Below are positions 1 to 7,778 of a stretch of 34,442 nucleotides of DNA, piece after piece. This stretch comes from an uncultured Clostridia bacterium (GTDB lineage: Bacteria; Bacillota; Clostridia; TANB77; CAG-508). Every line of letters begins with the position of its first letter. Position 1 is the first letter of the stretch. Where the stretch lies: contig CAQIBN010000011.1 in NCBI GenBank assembly GCA_948805675.1, positions 19,627 through 54,068 on the forward strand. Reading direction: 5' to 3'. The notes beneath the pieces are model-generated. The model was not told where the DNA came from. It did no database searches and saw only the letters and a program-made list of their open reading frames with translations. A program made the position numbers and the translations under genes.

Positions 1-4
1 ACAT

Positions 5-45
5 GGTTTATTAATATATATTTTATAAATATATATTAATAAACC
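5..45. repeat. Long AT-rich palindrome downstream of secG
   Basis: Positions 5-20 and 30-45 are perfect reverse complements (16 bp) around a 9-base loop. The right arm shares bases 43-45 with the next hairpin (43-63), so the two structures cannot form fully at the same time. The palindrome lies downstream of secG on the minus strand, so it may be part of the 3' end of the secG transcript. Confidence 0.6.
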
Positions 46-63
46 GCATGCTTAACATGCGGT
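43..63 (-). terminator. Probable secG terminator hairpin
   Basis: An 8-bp GC-containing stem (43-50 with 56-63) with a 5-base loop begins 7 bases after the secG stop. On the minus strand it is followed by a T-rich but interrupted tract. The position and stem favour intrinsic termination; the weak U-tract lowers certainty. Confidence 0.6.
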
Positions 64-70
64 CTAAATT

Positions 71-319
71 TTACATCACATATAATATTCCAAGGGCTAC
101 TGCTAATACAACAAACATAACTCCTAAAATAATTGTCCATCTTTTTAATTTTCCTTCTTTTGTTCTTCCTTTATTTTTTTCATAAAAATTATTTGTAGAT
201 GAACCAGTTATTGTACCTGATGCTCCTTGATTTTCTTTTGTTTGTATAGTTGCTAAAAAAATTAATGCTATACAAACAAGAACATATAAACCTAATACTA
301 CATATTTTGCTATTTGCAT
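71..319 (-). CDS. secG: Preprotein translocase subunit SecG
   Basis: This is an 82-residue protein with two hydrophobic membrane segments (about residues 5-25 and 61-81). The loop between them is polar and rich in Gly, Ser and Thr, followed by a basic stretch before the second helix. Length, topology and the TIQ..N-Q-G-A-S-G-T-I-T-G loop fit SecG, the non-essential third subunit of the SecYEG channel that assists SecA-driven export. The ATG at 319 is preceded by GGAG at a 9-base distance. In many Clostridia secG is followed by rnr and smpB; that side lies outside this window. A good promoter sits just upstream (363-391) and a hairpin just downstream, so it may be transcribed alone. Confidence 0.88.
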   Translation of the reverse strand: MQIAKYVVLGLYVLVCIALIFLATIQTKENQGASGTITGSSTNNFYEKNKGRTKEGKLKRWTIILGVMFVVLAVALGILYVM

Positions 320-362
320 TATTACACTCTCCTCATTTAGATTAATCTTAAAATCTTTGTCT

Positions 363-391
363 ATTTTAGCATATATATTCTAAAAAAGCAA
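363..391 (-). promoter_or_regulatory. secG promoter
   Basis: Reading the minus strand, TTGCTT (386-391) and TAAAAT (363-368) are separated by exactly 17 bases. This is a sigma-A-type promoter 44-72 bases upstream of the secG start codon. Confidence 0.6.
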
Positions 392-623
392 ATTTATATA
401 TAATAATCTAATATTCAAGTATTGAAATGTTCAAATATCTAATTACTATATTTAATTTCATACATTTATAATTATATATGTTTGTATTTTATGTTTAAAC
501 ACACACTTAATTATAATGTAAATATTTAACTTTTTTATTAGTTTTGTATTCTATTGCAACTTGTTTGCATAAATCTAACATAAAACTAACCACTGTTTCA
601 TAATAAGACCAAAAAATTAGTTT
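392..623. other. AT-rich intergenic region between clpX and secG
   Basis: I see no gene here. The only structure noted is a weak 8-bp inverted repeat, 582-589 with 617-624, which overlaps the clpX stop and could contribute to clpX termination. No strong U-tract accompanies it. Confidence 0.5.
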
Positions 624-1937
624 TTATGCAGTTTCTTCTCTTTTTGTAGTTGACATTCTTTTTGACTTTAAATTCTTTTTATCTTCTCTATTTTCATTTA
701 TAATAACTTTTGGTGATGCCCCAACTTCTACTGTTTCCTTTGTTACAATACATTTTTCTATTTTAGGATTTGATGGTATTTCAAACATAATATCACGCAT
801 AATATCTTCGATAATTGAACGTAATCCTCTTGCACCTGTTTTTCTTTCTATTGCTTTATCTACTATTAGTTCTAAAGCTTCCTTTTCAAATTCTAGCTCT
901 ACATTATCTAATTCCATTAGTTTTTTATATTGTTTTACTAATGCATTTTTAGGCTTTGTAACAATATCTATTAAAGTTTCTTTATCTAATTCTTTAAGAG
1001 TTGCAATAATTGGCAATCTTCCAACAAATTCTGGTATTAAGCCAAACTTTAATAAATCTTGTGGTAGAAGTTTTTCGAAAATTGCATATTTATTTAAATC
1101 TTTATTACTTTCTATTTGAGCTCCAAATCCAATAGATTTTTTTCCTGTTCTATCTTTTACAATTTTCTCTAATCCTTCAAAAGCTCCTCCACAAATAAAT
1201 AGAATATTTTCTGTGTTTATTTGTAGAAATTCTTGATGGGGATGTTTTCTTCCACCTTGTGGTGGTACTGATGCAACAGTTCCTTCTATTATTTTTAATA
1301 AAGCTTGTTGTACACCTTCTCCACTTACATCTCTTGTAATAGATGGATTTTCAGATTTCCTAGATATTTTATCTATTTCATCTATATAGATTATCCCTCT
1401 TTCAGCTTTTTCTATATCATAATCTGATGCTTGAATTAGTTTAAGTAAAATATTTTCTACATCTTCACCAACATATCCTGCTTCTGTTAAAGTTGTAGCA
1501 TCTGCTATTGCAAATGGAACATTTAATATTCTTGCTAAAGTTTGTGCAAGTAGTGTTTTACCACATCCTGTAGGTCCTAAAAGTAACACATTACTTTTTT
1601 GTATTTCAACATCATCTTTTTTTTCTGATTTATTATTAATACGTTTATAATGATTGTAAACAGCTACTGCTAATGTTTTTTTTGCTTCTTCTTGCCCAAT
1701 CACATATGAATCTAAAATTTCTTTTATTTCTAATGGGCTCAAAAGTCTATCTTCATTATTTAAAGTATATGCAACTTCATTATTTTCATAGTTATCGTCT
1801 TCTAATATGTTGTTACATACCTTAATACATTCATCACAAATATATACTCCTGGACCTGCAATAATTCTTTCTACAGAATTTTGTGTTTTTCCACAAAACG
1901 AACATCTTACACTTTTTTGTTGATCATTTTTTGCCAT
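624..1937 (-). CDS. clpX: ATP-dependent Clp protease ATP-binding subunit ClpX
   Basis: This 437-residue protein is an AAA+ unfoldase that recognises substrates (for example ssrA-tagged proteins), unfolds them and threads them into ClpP. The N-terminal zinc-binding domain has its four cysteines at 12, 15, 34 and 37. Walker A (GPTGCGKT) is at about 121-128. A Walker B segment (IIYIDEID) and the arginine-containing sensor region (KTGARGLRSIIE) follow. Length is typical of the family. It lies 34 bases downstream of clpP on the same strand, so the two are almost certainly co-transcribed, giving both halves of the ClpXP protease. The last ~25 residues are Lys/Arg-rich, a normal variable tail. Confidence 0.97.
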   Translation of the reverse strand: MAKNDQQKSVRCSFCGKTQNSVERIIAGPGVYICDECIKVCNNILEDDNYENNEVAYTLNNEDRLLSPLEIKEILDSYVIGQEEAKKTLAVAVYNHYKRINNKSEKKDDVEIQKSNVLLLGPTGCGKTLLAQTLARILNVPFAIADATTLTEAGYVGEDVENILLKLIQASDYDIEKAERGIIYIDEIDKISRKSENPSITRDVSGEGVQQALLKIIEGTVASVPPQGGRKHPHQEFLQINTENILFICGGAFEGLEKIVKDRTGKKSIGFGAQIESNKDLNKYAIFEKLLPQDLLKFGLIPEFVGRLPIIATLKELDKETLIDIVTKPKNALVKQYKKLMELDNVELEFEKEALELIVDKAIERKTGARGLRSIIEDIMRDIMFEIPSNPKIEKCIVTKETVEVGASPKVIINENREDKKNLKSKRMSTTKREETA

Positions 1938-1971
1938 TATAGCACTCCTTTTAATTATATTTATTTATATA

Positions 1972-2577
1972 CTATGCTCTTTTTTCCATTATGCCATCTA
2001 TCAATCCATATTTTAATGCTTCTTCTGCAGTCATATAATTATCTCTTTCTGTATCTTTTTCAATTACTTCTAATGGTTGACCTGTTCTAGCACTTAATAA
2101 TTTATTTAATTTTTCTCTTGTTTTCACCATATGATCAGCATGAATTTTAATTTCTGTAGTTTGTCCTGATAATCCTCCTCCAGCAATTAGTGGTTGATGA
2201 ATTAAAATTTCTGAATTTGGTGTTGCATATCTTTTTCCCTTTTCTCCTGATGCAAGTAATACAGCTCCCATACTAGCAGCCATTCCTATACATATAGTAG
2301 ATACAGGACAACTTATATAATTCATTGTATCAACAATTCCCATTCCATCTGTTATAGAACCACCTGGGCTATTGATATATAAATGTATCTCTTTATCTGG
2401 GTCTTCTGACTCTAAAAATAGTAATTGTGCTATTACTAAACCTGCTGATGCTTGATTTACATCTTCTCCTAAAAATATAATTCTATCTTTCAATAATCTT
2501 GAAAAAATATCATATGATCTTTCTCCTTTAGCAGTTTGCTCAATTACATATGGAACTAAACTATTTTTTTCTAACAT
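1972..2577 (-). CDS. clpP: ATP-dependent Clp protease proteolytic subunit ClpP
   Basis: This is a 201-residue serine peptidase subunit forming the tetradecameric chamber of ClpXP. The nucleophile Ser102 is in GMAASMG, the catalytic His127 is in ILIHQP, and the third residue is the Asp in the DTERD segment near 175-179. The oxyanion region PGGS is at 71-74. The start ATG has an excellent SD (AAGGAGG, about 5 bases away). A promoter with 17-base spacing lies at 2610-2638. No CtsR operator was recognised. Downstream clpX follows after 34 bases. Confidence 0.97.
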   Translation of the reverse strand: MLEKNSLVPYVIEQTAKGERSYDIFSRLLKDRIIFLGEDVNQASAGLVIAQLLFLESEDPDKEIHLYINSPGGSITDGMGIVDTMNYISCPVSTICIGMAASMGAVLLASGEKGKRYATPNSEILIHQPLIAGGGLSGQTTEIKIHADHMVKTREKLNKLLSARTGQPLEVIEKDTERDNYMTAEEALKYGLIDGIMEKRA

Positions 2578-2609
2578 AATTTCCTCCTTAATAATTCATT
2601 CTTTTTTGA

Positions 2610-2638
2610 ATTGTATACTATATAGCCAAATTTTTCAA
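2610..2638 (-). promoter_or_regulatory. clpP-clpX promoter
   Basis: On the minus strand TTGAAA (2633-2638) and TACAAT (2610-2615) are 17 bases apart, 33 bases upstream of the clpP start. This supports transcription of clpPX independent of tig. Confidence 0.6.
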
Positions 2639-2741
2639 TAGCTTTTTATTAATAATAACAATTATTTAACTGTAATATTGCTTAAAATTTGCTTTTTTTC
2701 ATACAACTTACGTTTATTTTATAGAATCTCTTTTATTTTTT

Positions 2742-2800
2742 TACTTGACCATTATTTAAATCTTGCTTTAAATTTTCTACTTGATGATAGTTTAAATCTT
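2742..2800. repeat. Imperfect direct repeat in the tig-clpP spacer
   Basis: Two 23-base units (2742-2764 and 2778-2800) share the pattern TACTTGA...TTTAAATCTT with a 36-base period. There is no evidence of function; they could be protein-binding sites or decayed duplicated DNA. Confidence 0.45.
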
Positions 2801-3060
2801 ATAATAAGCAATGTAAAATTAAGTTATAGAATATAGCTAAAATTTCCAAATAATACAATATTGTTTATATATTAACTTTTGTTTTTTATATAAGATTAAT
2901 TCTTAAAATAATATACAATATTTCTAATTTAATAGTTAAATTTATTTATATAGTCCAAATTCATTCTAATATTTTAATAGCACAATATTAAAATTTACAA
3001 ATACATGTTTAATGTATATCTTGTTTTGATTGTAAAATATTAATACTATGTTGTTTTATT

Positions 3061-3113
3061 AAAAAGAGCTAGTGGACTTTTCTGTACTATTTTAAATTAC
3101 CCCTAACTCTTTT
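3061..3113 (-). terminator. Probable tig terminator
   Basis: On the minus strand, 3113-3103 pairs with 3072-3062 (11 bp including one G-U pair). The 3' arm itself ends in a U-run. It begins 6 bases after the tig stop. The loop is long (about 30 bases), which makes it a weaker example. Confidence 0.5.
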
Positions 3114-3119
3114 AATTAA

Positions 3120-4415
3120 TTATTTAATTTTTGCATTATCTACTATAAATTTAATTGCTTTTTCTACTTTCATATTATTGCTTAAGTAATCTTTTAAATT
3201 TTCATTTTTAATAAGTTCTTCTTCTTTTTTTCCATAATTAGTAGCCATTTCTTTTATTTTTTCATTTAATTCTTCTTCAGTAATTTCAATTTTAGCATCT
3301 TTAACTATAGCTTCTAACACTAATCTTGATTTTACAGATTTTTGAGCTTGTTCTTCATATTCTTTTCTAAAATCTTCCTCTGTTTTATTTATCATATGTA
3401 AATATTGGTCTAATTTTAGTCCTTGATATGATAATCTTGCTTCTATATCTTTTACCATATTATCAATTTCTGTTTCTATCATTCCAGATGGAATTTCAAT
3501 TTCTACACTATCACAAACTGTTTTTATAGCTTCATCTTCTGTTTCATATTTTGCTCTTGATTTATTTTCTTCTTCTAATTTTTCTCTAATACTTTCTTTT
3601 AATTCTTTTATAGTATCAAATTCACTAACATCTTTTGCAAACTCATCATCTATTTCAGGTAATTCTTTTCTTTTAATTTCATGTAATTTCACTTTAAATA
3701 CAGCATCTTTTCCTGCTAAATCTTTAGAAAAGTACTCTTCTGGAAATTTAACATTTATATCTCTTTCTTCATCAATTTTCATTCCAATTATTTGGTCTTC
3801 AAATCCAGGAATAAATGTTTTGCTTCCTATCTCTAATTCATGATTATCTGCCTTTCCTCCATCGAAAGCCACACCATCAACAAATCCCTCAAAGTCTATT
3901 ACTGCTATATCTTTTTCTTCTACTGGTCTATCTTCTATAGTAACTAATCTTGAGTTTTTTTCTGCCATATGACCAATTTCATGCTCTATATCTTCATCAG
4001 TTACATTATACTCAATTTTCTTTAATTGTATACCTTTATATTTACCAAGTTTTACTTCTGGCTTTATTTGCACAATTGCTGTAAAGATTAAATCTTGCCC
4101 TTTTCCTATTTGTGTAACATCTATGTCAGGTCTACTTACTGCTTCTATATTATTTGCTTTTAATTCTTCATCATATACTGCTGGAACTATTTCATTAAAT
4201 GTATCTTCAAAGAATATTTCTGAACCATATTGTCTTTCTATAATATTCATTGGTGCTTTACCTTTTCTAAATCCTGGAACATTAAAATACTTTGCTGTTT
4301 TTGCATATACCTTTTTCATTCCTTCATCAAATTTAGTTGCTTCAATTGTAAAAGTTAATTTAAGCTCATTATTTTTTTCTGTTTTTTCTACTTTAATACT
4401 CATATTATTTTTCAT
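3120..4415 (-). CDS. tig: Trigger factor (ribosome-associated chaperone/PPIase)
   Basis: This 431-residue protein is the co-translational folding chaperone at the ribosomal exit tunnel. The N-terminal ribosome-docking signature GFRKGKAP is near residue 50. A central FKBP-type peptidyl-prolyl isomerase domain follows (around residues 150-245), and then the long helical C-terminal chaperone domain. Length is typical. Two ATGs are possible, at 4415 and 4403; the SD AGGGAAAGG fits the first with about 5 bases from its AGGG part and the second from its AAAGG part, so the start is uncertain by four residues. It lies upstream of clpPX in the conserved tig-clpP-clpX order, but a 540-base spacer and its own terminator suggest separate transcription. 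Confidence 0.96.
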   Translation of the reverse strand: MKNNMSIKVEKTEKNNELKLTFTIEATKFDEGMKKVYAKTAKYFNVPGFRKGKAPMNIIERQYGSEIFFEDTFNEIVPAVYDEELKANNIEAVSRPDIDVTQIGKGQDLIFTAIVQIKPEVKLGKYKGIQLKKIEYNVTDEDIEHEIGHMAEKNSRLVTIEDRPVEEKDIAVIDFEGFVDGVAFDGGKADNHELEIGSKTFIPGFEDQIIGMKIDEERDINVKFPEEYFSKDLAGKDAVFKVKLHEIKRKELPEIDDEFAKDVSEFDTIKELKESIREKLEEENKSRAKYETEDEAIKTVCDSVEIEIPSGMIETEIDNMVKDIEARLSYQGLKLDQYLHMINKTEEDFRKEYEEQAQKSVKSRLVLEAIVKDAKIEITEEELNEKIKEMATNYGKKEEELIKNENLKDYLSNNMKVEKAIKFIVDNAKIK

Positions 4416-4493
4416 CCTTTCCCTACTATTTAAATAAAACTAGCTTTTTTATTATACCACAATTTGTAAATTTTGCAATAGTTTATGTTTACA

Positions 4494-5201
4494 TTATTTA
4501 ATTTTCTTTAAATCAAACCTCAAATAATCTGCACTAATTAGATTGAACTCTATACCTTCAACAAATCCTTCCACAGCATCTTTATGAGAATTGCCATGTA
4601 AATGTCCATAATAACATCTTTTAATATTATATTCTCTTAATATTTTATAAAATTCTAAATTTGGATTATCTAATAAATTTCTACATATTAATGGTGGATA
4701 ATGCATAAAAACAATAATTTCTTTATCTTTCCCATATTTTTTTATACCATCTTCAATGGCTAATCGTAATCTTGAAATTTCTCTATTTATCATTTTATTA
4801 CTATTATCTGAATCTAATATAGCCCAACCTCTTGTTCCTGTTATAATGATATCATCATATATGTATGATGTATTATAAATGAAATCAATATTAGAAAAAT
4901 CATTTTTCTCTAAAAACTCTCTCATTTTCTTCAAGGTAGTCCACCAATAATCATGGTTTCCTCTTATTAATATTTTTTTACCAGGTAAACTATTTAAAAA
5001 TTTAAAATCCTCATATGCATCTTCTAAATGCATTGCCCAAGAAAAATCGCCTGGTAATACTACTAAATCATCTTGTTTAATCTTCTTTAGCCAATTTTTC
5101 TTTATCTTTTCTGGATGCTCAGTCCAATTATCGCCAAATATATTCATTGGCTTTTCTTCCTTAAAAGATAAATGTAAATCTGCTATTACATATATAGACA
5201 T
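4494..5201 (-). CDS. Calcineurin-like metallophosphoesterase
   Basis: This protein of about 235 residues belongs to the metallophosphoesterase superfamily. All metal-binding motifs are visible in order: D-x-H (ADLHLS), GDFSW, GNHD (RGNHDYWW), a histidine in HYPP, and the terminal GHLHG. It is the small cytosolic type often annotated as a phosphohydrolase; the substrate cannot be told from sequence. The ATG at 5201 is preferred because AAAGGA lies 6 bases before it, whereas the in-frame ATG at 5216 has no SD. It lies between tig and tsaD on the same strand. Confidence 0.85.
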   Translation of the reverse strand: MSIYVIADLHLSFKEEKPMNIFGDNWTEHPEKIKKNWLKKIKQDDLVVLPGDFSWAMHLEDAYEDFKFLNSLPGKKILIRGNHDYWWTTLKKMREFLEKNDFSNIDFIYNTSYIYDDIIITGTRGWAILDSDNSNKMINREISRLRLAIEDGIKKYGKDKEIIVFMHYPPLICRNLLDNPNLEFYKILREYNIKRCYYGHLHGNSHKDAVEGFVEGIEFNLISADYLRFDLKKIK

Positions 5202-5398
5202 ATTTTTTCCTTTCATCTACTTATATTAATAATTTTCACCAAAATCTTATTATATATTTGTCATTTTTATTATTTCCTTAATATTTTTTACTATTTATAT
5301 TATATACTATCTTTCTTATGTATATGTTTATTAAATTTATATTACTTTTACTTAGTTTCATAATTTATATACTTTATACACTATATAGATTATTCAGA

Positions 5399-6394
5399 TT
5401 ATTCACCTATTTTCAAGTTTGGAATTGCATTTAATTCTAAATCTGATATCTTTCCATTAATATAATTATAGTAGCCAGCAGAAGCAATCATAGCTGCATT
5501 ATCTGTACACAAAATAGGAGTTGGATAATATATTTTCATGCCATTTGTCTTTTCTAAATTTATAAACTTTTCTCTTATATAACTATTGGCAGACACTCCT
5601 CCTGCTAAAGCTATTTTATTAATATTAAGCATCTTTGTAGCTTTAAGAGTATTTTCTATTAGAATTTCTGTAACTGTTGCTTCAAAACTTGCACATAAAT
5701 CTGCTTTATTGATATCTGGATTTTTATGATACATATTAATTATTGCAGTTTTTATGCCACTAAAACTAAAATCTAAGTTTTCAAAATGCGTTTTGGGAAT
5801 TTTTATATTGTTACTTCCTTGTTTAGCTAATTTATCAATTTTAGGACCTCCAGGGTATCCAAGACCTATCACTCTTGCTACTTTGTCAAATGCTTCTCCT
5901 ATAGCATCATCCTTAGTTTTTCCCAATATCTCAAATTCCTTATAATTTTTTATATGTACTAAATGAGTATGTCCCCCAGATATTACCAAACATAAACATG
6001 GTGGTTCTAAGTCTAAATGAGTAATGTAATTTGCTGCAATATGTCCTTCTATATGATTTGTTCCTACTAAAGGCTTATTTAACGCATAGCTTAGAGCTTT
6101 TGCATAAGATACACCTACTAACAGGGCTCCTACTAATCCTGGACCATATGTACATGCAACTGCATCTATATCATTAAAAGTTATATTTGCCTCTTCTAGT
6201 GCTTTTTTTACAACACTAGAAATTACCTCTACATGATTTCTAGATGCTATTTCTGGTACTACACCGCCAAATTTTTCATGTATCTTTATTTGAGAATTTA
6301 TTACATTTGAAAGAACTTCCCTGCCATTTTTTACAATGGCACAAGAAGTTTCATCACAACTTGATTCAATTCCTAATATTACTATATCTTTCAT
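5399..6394 (-). CDS. tsaD: tRNA N6-adenosine threonylcarbamoyltransferase TsaD
   Basis: TsaD (331 residues) transfers the threonylcarbamoyl group to A37 of ANN-decoding tRNAs, acting with TsaB and TsaE. Visible family motifs are GIESSCDET at the start, the metal-binding NHIEGH near 112-117, SGGHTHL, and the KDDAIGEAFDKVAR and GLGYPGGP segments. The SD GAGGAAG lies 6-7 bases before the ATG. It contains a CGG triplet at 6264-6266, but out of frame (GGC-GGT), and the reading frame is intact. Confidence 0.96.
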   Translation of the reverse strand: MKDIVILGIESSCDETSCAIVKNGREVLSNVINSQIKIHEKFGGVVPEIASRNHVEVISSVVKKALEEANITFNDIDAVACTYGPGLVGALLVGVSYAKALSYALNKPLVGTNHIEGHIAANYITHLDLEPPCLCLVISGGHTHLVHIKNYKEFEILGKTKDDAIGEAFDKVARVIGLGYPGGPKIDKLAKQGSNNIKIPKTHFENLDFSFSGIKTAIINMYHKNPDINKADLCASFEATVTEILIENTLKATKMLNINKIALAGGVSANSYIREKFINLEKTNGMKIYYPTPILCTDNAAMIASAGYYNYINGKISDLELNAIPNLKIGE

Positions 6395-6606
6395 ATATCT
6401 TCCTCTTAATTACATTTTATATATCTTATATATTTTACATAGAATTTCGCATGATATTTTGTATAAAAATTTTATGTGATGTCTTCATATTCTATTTTAA
6501 TGTTTTCTATACTATATATTTTATTAAGTTATATATTTATATTTCTATAATTACTTATATTTTATATTATTTATATTTTTCACTTACTTGATATAAATAG
6601 AAATCT

Positions 6607-7380
6607 TTATATATATATTCCTAAAAACTTCAAAATTAATACTAAGTCTATTTGTAATGTTCCTGATACTAATAACATTATTCCTTTTGCTATAATTTGT
6701 ATAATTGGTGAAATAATTATTCCTGCAAAGCCTAATACCCATATTGCTATAAAAACAATATAGAATATGTGTTGATTTCTATCAAGCCATATTTTTGCAT
6801 TGGTTGGTATAAAATGTCTTAGTATCTTTGAACCATCTAATGGTGGTAATGGTATTAAATTAAAAACACCTAAGCCTATATTCATAAATATCATTTGGTA
6901 TAAAAGAATTATTATTATGTTACTATATGTACTAGATACATTTTCTAATAAATTAAATTTAAATACAAAACCTAATACAAAAGAAAAAATTATTGCTAAT
7001 ATAAAATTCATAAGTGGACCTGCAAAAGAAACCATTGCTTCACCTTTTGACATACTAATATCTCTTTTAAATCTAACTGGATTTATTTGTACTGGTCTTC
7101 CCCAACCAAATCCTGCAAATAAAAGCATAATAAACCCAATAGGTTCAATATGTTTTAAAGGATTTAGAGTAACTCTTCCTTGATTTCTTGGTGTTTCATC
7201 TCCTAATTTATCTGCTACAAAAGCATGTGCAAATTCGTGAAATGTCATTGCAACTATAACAGCTGGAAGAGCTAATAATAAACTTAATAATTTAGATGGA
7301 CTTTGTATATATCCTCCTAAATTATATACAACCATAATAGCAACAAAAATATATAAATATCTTTTATCAAAACTGAACAT
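6607..7380 (-). CDS. Site-2 protease (M50) family membrane metallopeptidase
   Basis: This 257-residue multi-spanning membrane protein has the zinc-binding HEFAH motif within HEFAHAFVADKLGD, and the second conserved motif NLIPLPPLDGSKIL supplying the third metal ligand (Asp). Several hydrophobic segments surround these. It is the short form without a PDZ domain, like B. subtilis YwhC; it would cut transmembrane substrates inside the membrane, but targets are unknown. An upstream GAGGG provides the SD. Homologues often sit near scpA/scpB or ribosome-related genes; here it follows the lysS region. Confidence 0.88.
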   Translation of the reverse strand: MFSFDKRYLYIFVAIMVVYNLGGYIQSPSKLLSLLLALPAVIVAMTFHEFAHAFVADKLGDETPRNQGRVTLNPLKHIEPIGFIMLLFAGFGWGRPVQINPVRFKRDISMSKGEAMVSFAGPLMNFILAIIFSFVLGFVFKFNLLENVSSTYSNIIIILLYQMIFMNIGLGVFNLIPLPPLDGSKILRHFIPTNAKIWLDRNQHIFYIVFIAIWVLGFAGIIISPIIQIIAKGIMLLVSGTLQIDLVLILKFLGIYI

Positions 7381-7434
7381 TAAATTTTTCCCTCGCCTTC
7401 ATATTTTTACTTTTTTTAAATTTTTATTATAGAT

Positions 7435-7464
7435 CCAATAGGATATATAATTATATCCTATTGG
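7435..7464 (-). terminator. Perfect hairpin downstream of lysS and its adjacent pseudogene
   Basis: A perfect 13-bp stem (7435-7447 with 7452-7464) carries a 4-base loop. The flanking minus-strand sequence is AU-rich but lacks a clean U-run. Its position between the lysS-side genes and the M50 gene fits a terminator. Confidence 0.5.
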
Positions 7465-7518
7465 TAATGTATATCTCCCTACTTAAGTGGCAAGTTTTTT
7501 CCAATTATCTCTTTTACT

Positions 7519-7767
7519 TCAGTTATTCATTATTTTATTAATTAAATCAATTACTTCGTATAAACTCTCATAAACTAGAAATTCAATTTTTTCATCATCT
7601 CTAAGAAATTCAGACACATTTGCTTCTTTTTCATAAATAGCCTAAATCTCTTTTCCTAAGTTTTCTGCATAAGAAATTTCATATCCCACTCCCAAAGATG
7701 ATATTGTTATATCTGCAAAAAACATATCACATTCTTCTAACCATTTAATGTGTCTTTCATATTTTTT
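7519..7767 (-). pseudogene. Decayed nucleoside 2-deoxyribosyltransferase/DNPH1-like fragment
   Basis: Translation of the minus strand gives the C-terminal half of a nucleoside 2-deoxyribosyltransferase-like (Rcl/DNPH1 fold) protein. It includes YERHIKWLEECDMFFADIT, SLGVGYEISYAENLGKEI, an in-frame TAG at 7642-7644, then AIYEK and an acidic tail ending at TGA 7519-7521. The ADIT..SLGVGYE block is the recognisable family signature. The N-terminal nucleotide-binding part is missing, and the frame begins just after the lysS stop. Truncation plus the internal stop make this a pseudogene. The internal stop is not CGG-related, so it differs from the frameshifted genes in this window. Confidence 0.7.
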
Positions 7768-7778
7768 ATTAAGACTTA

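Larger units (their letters stand above)
2578..3060. other. Long AT-rich spacer between tig and clpP
   Basis: About 480 bases without a recognisable gene on either strand. Apart from the clpP promoter, the only structure noted is an imperfect direct repeat at 2742-2800. Confidence 0.6.

Noticed and set aside
7642..7644. TAG readthrough (stop recoding) in the DNPH1-like fragment
   Set aside because: The gene also lacks its N-terminal half, and TAG serves as a normal stop elsewhere (the +1 frame of rbgA, rluD, traX).
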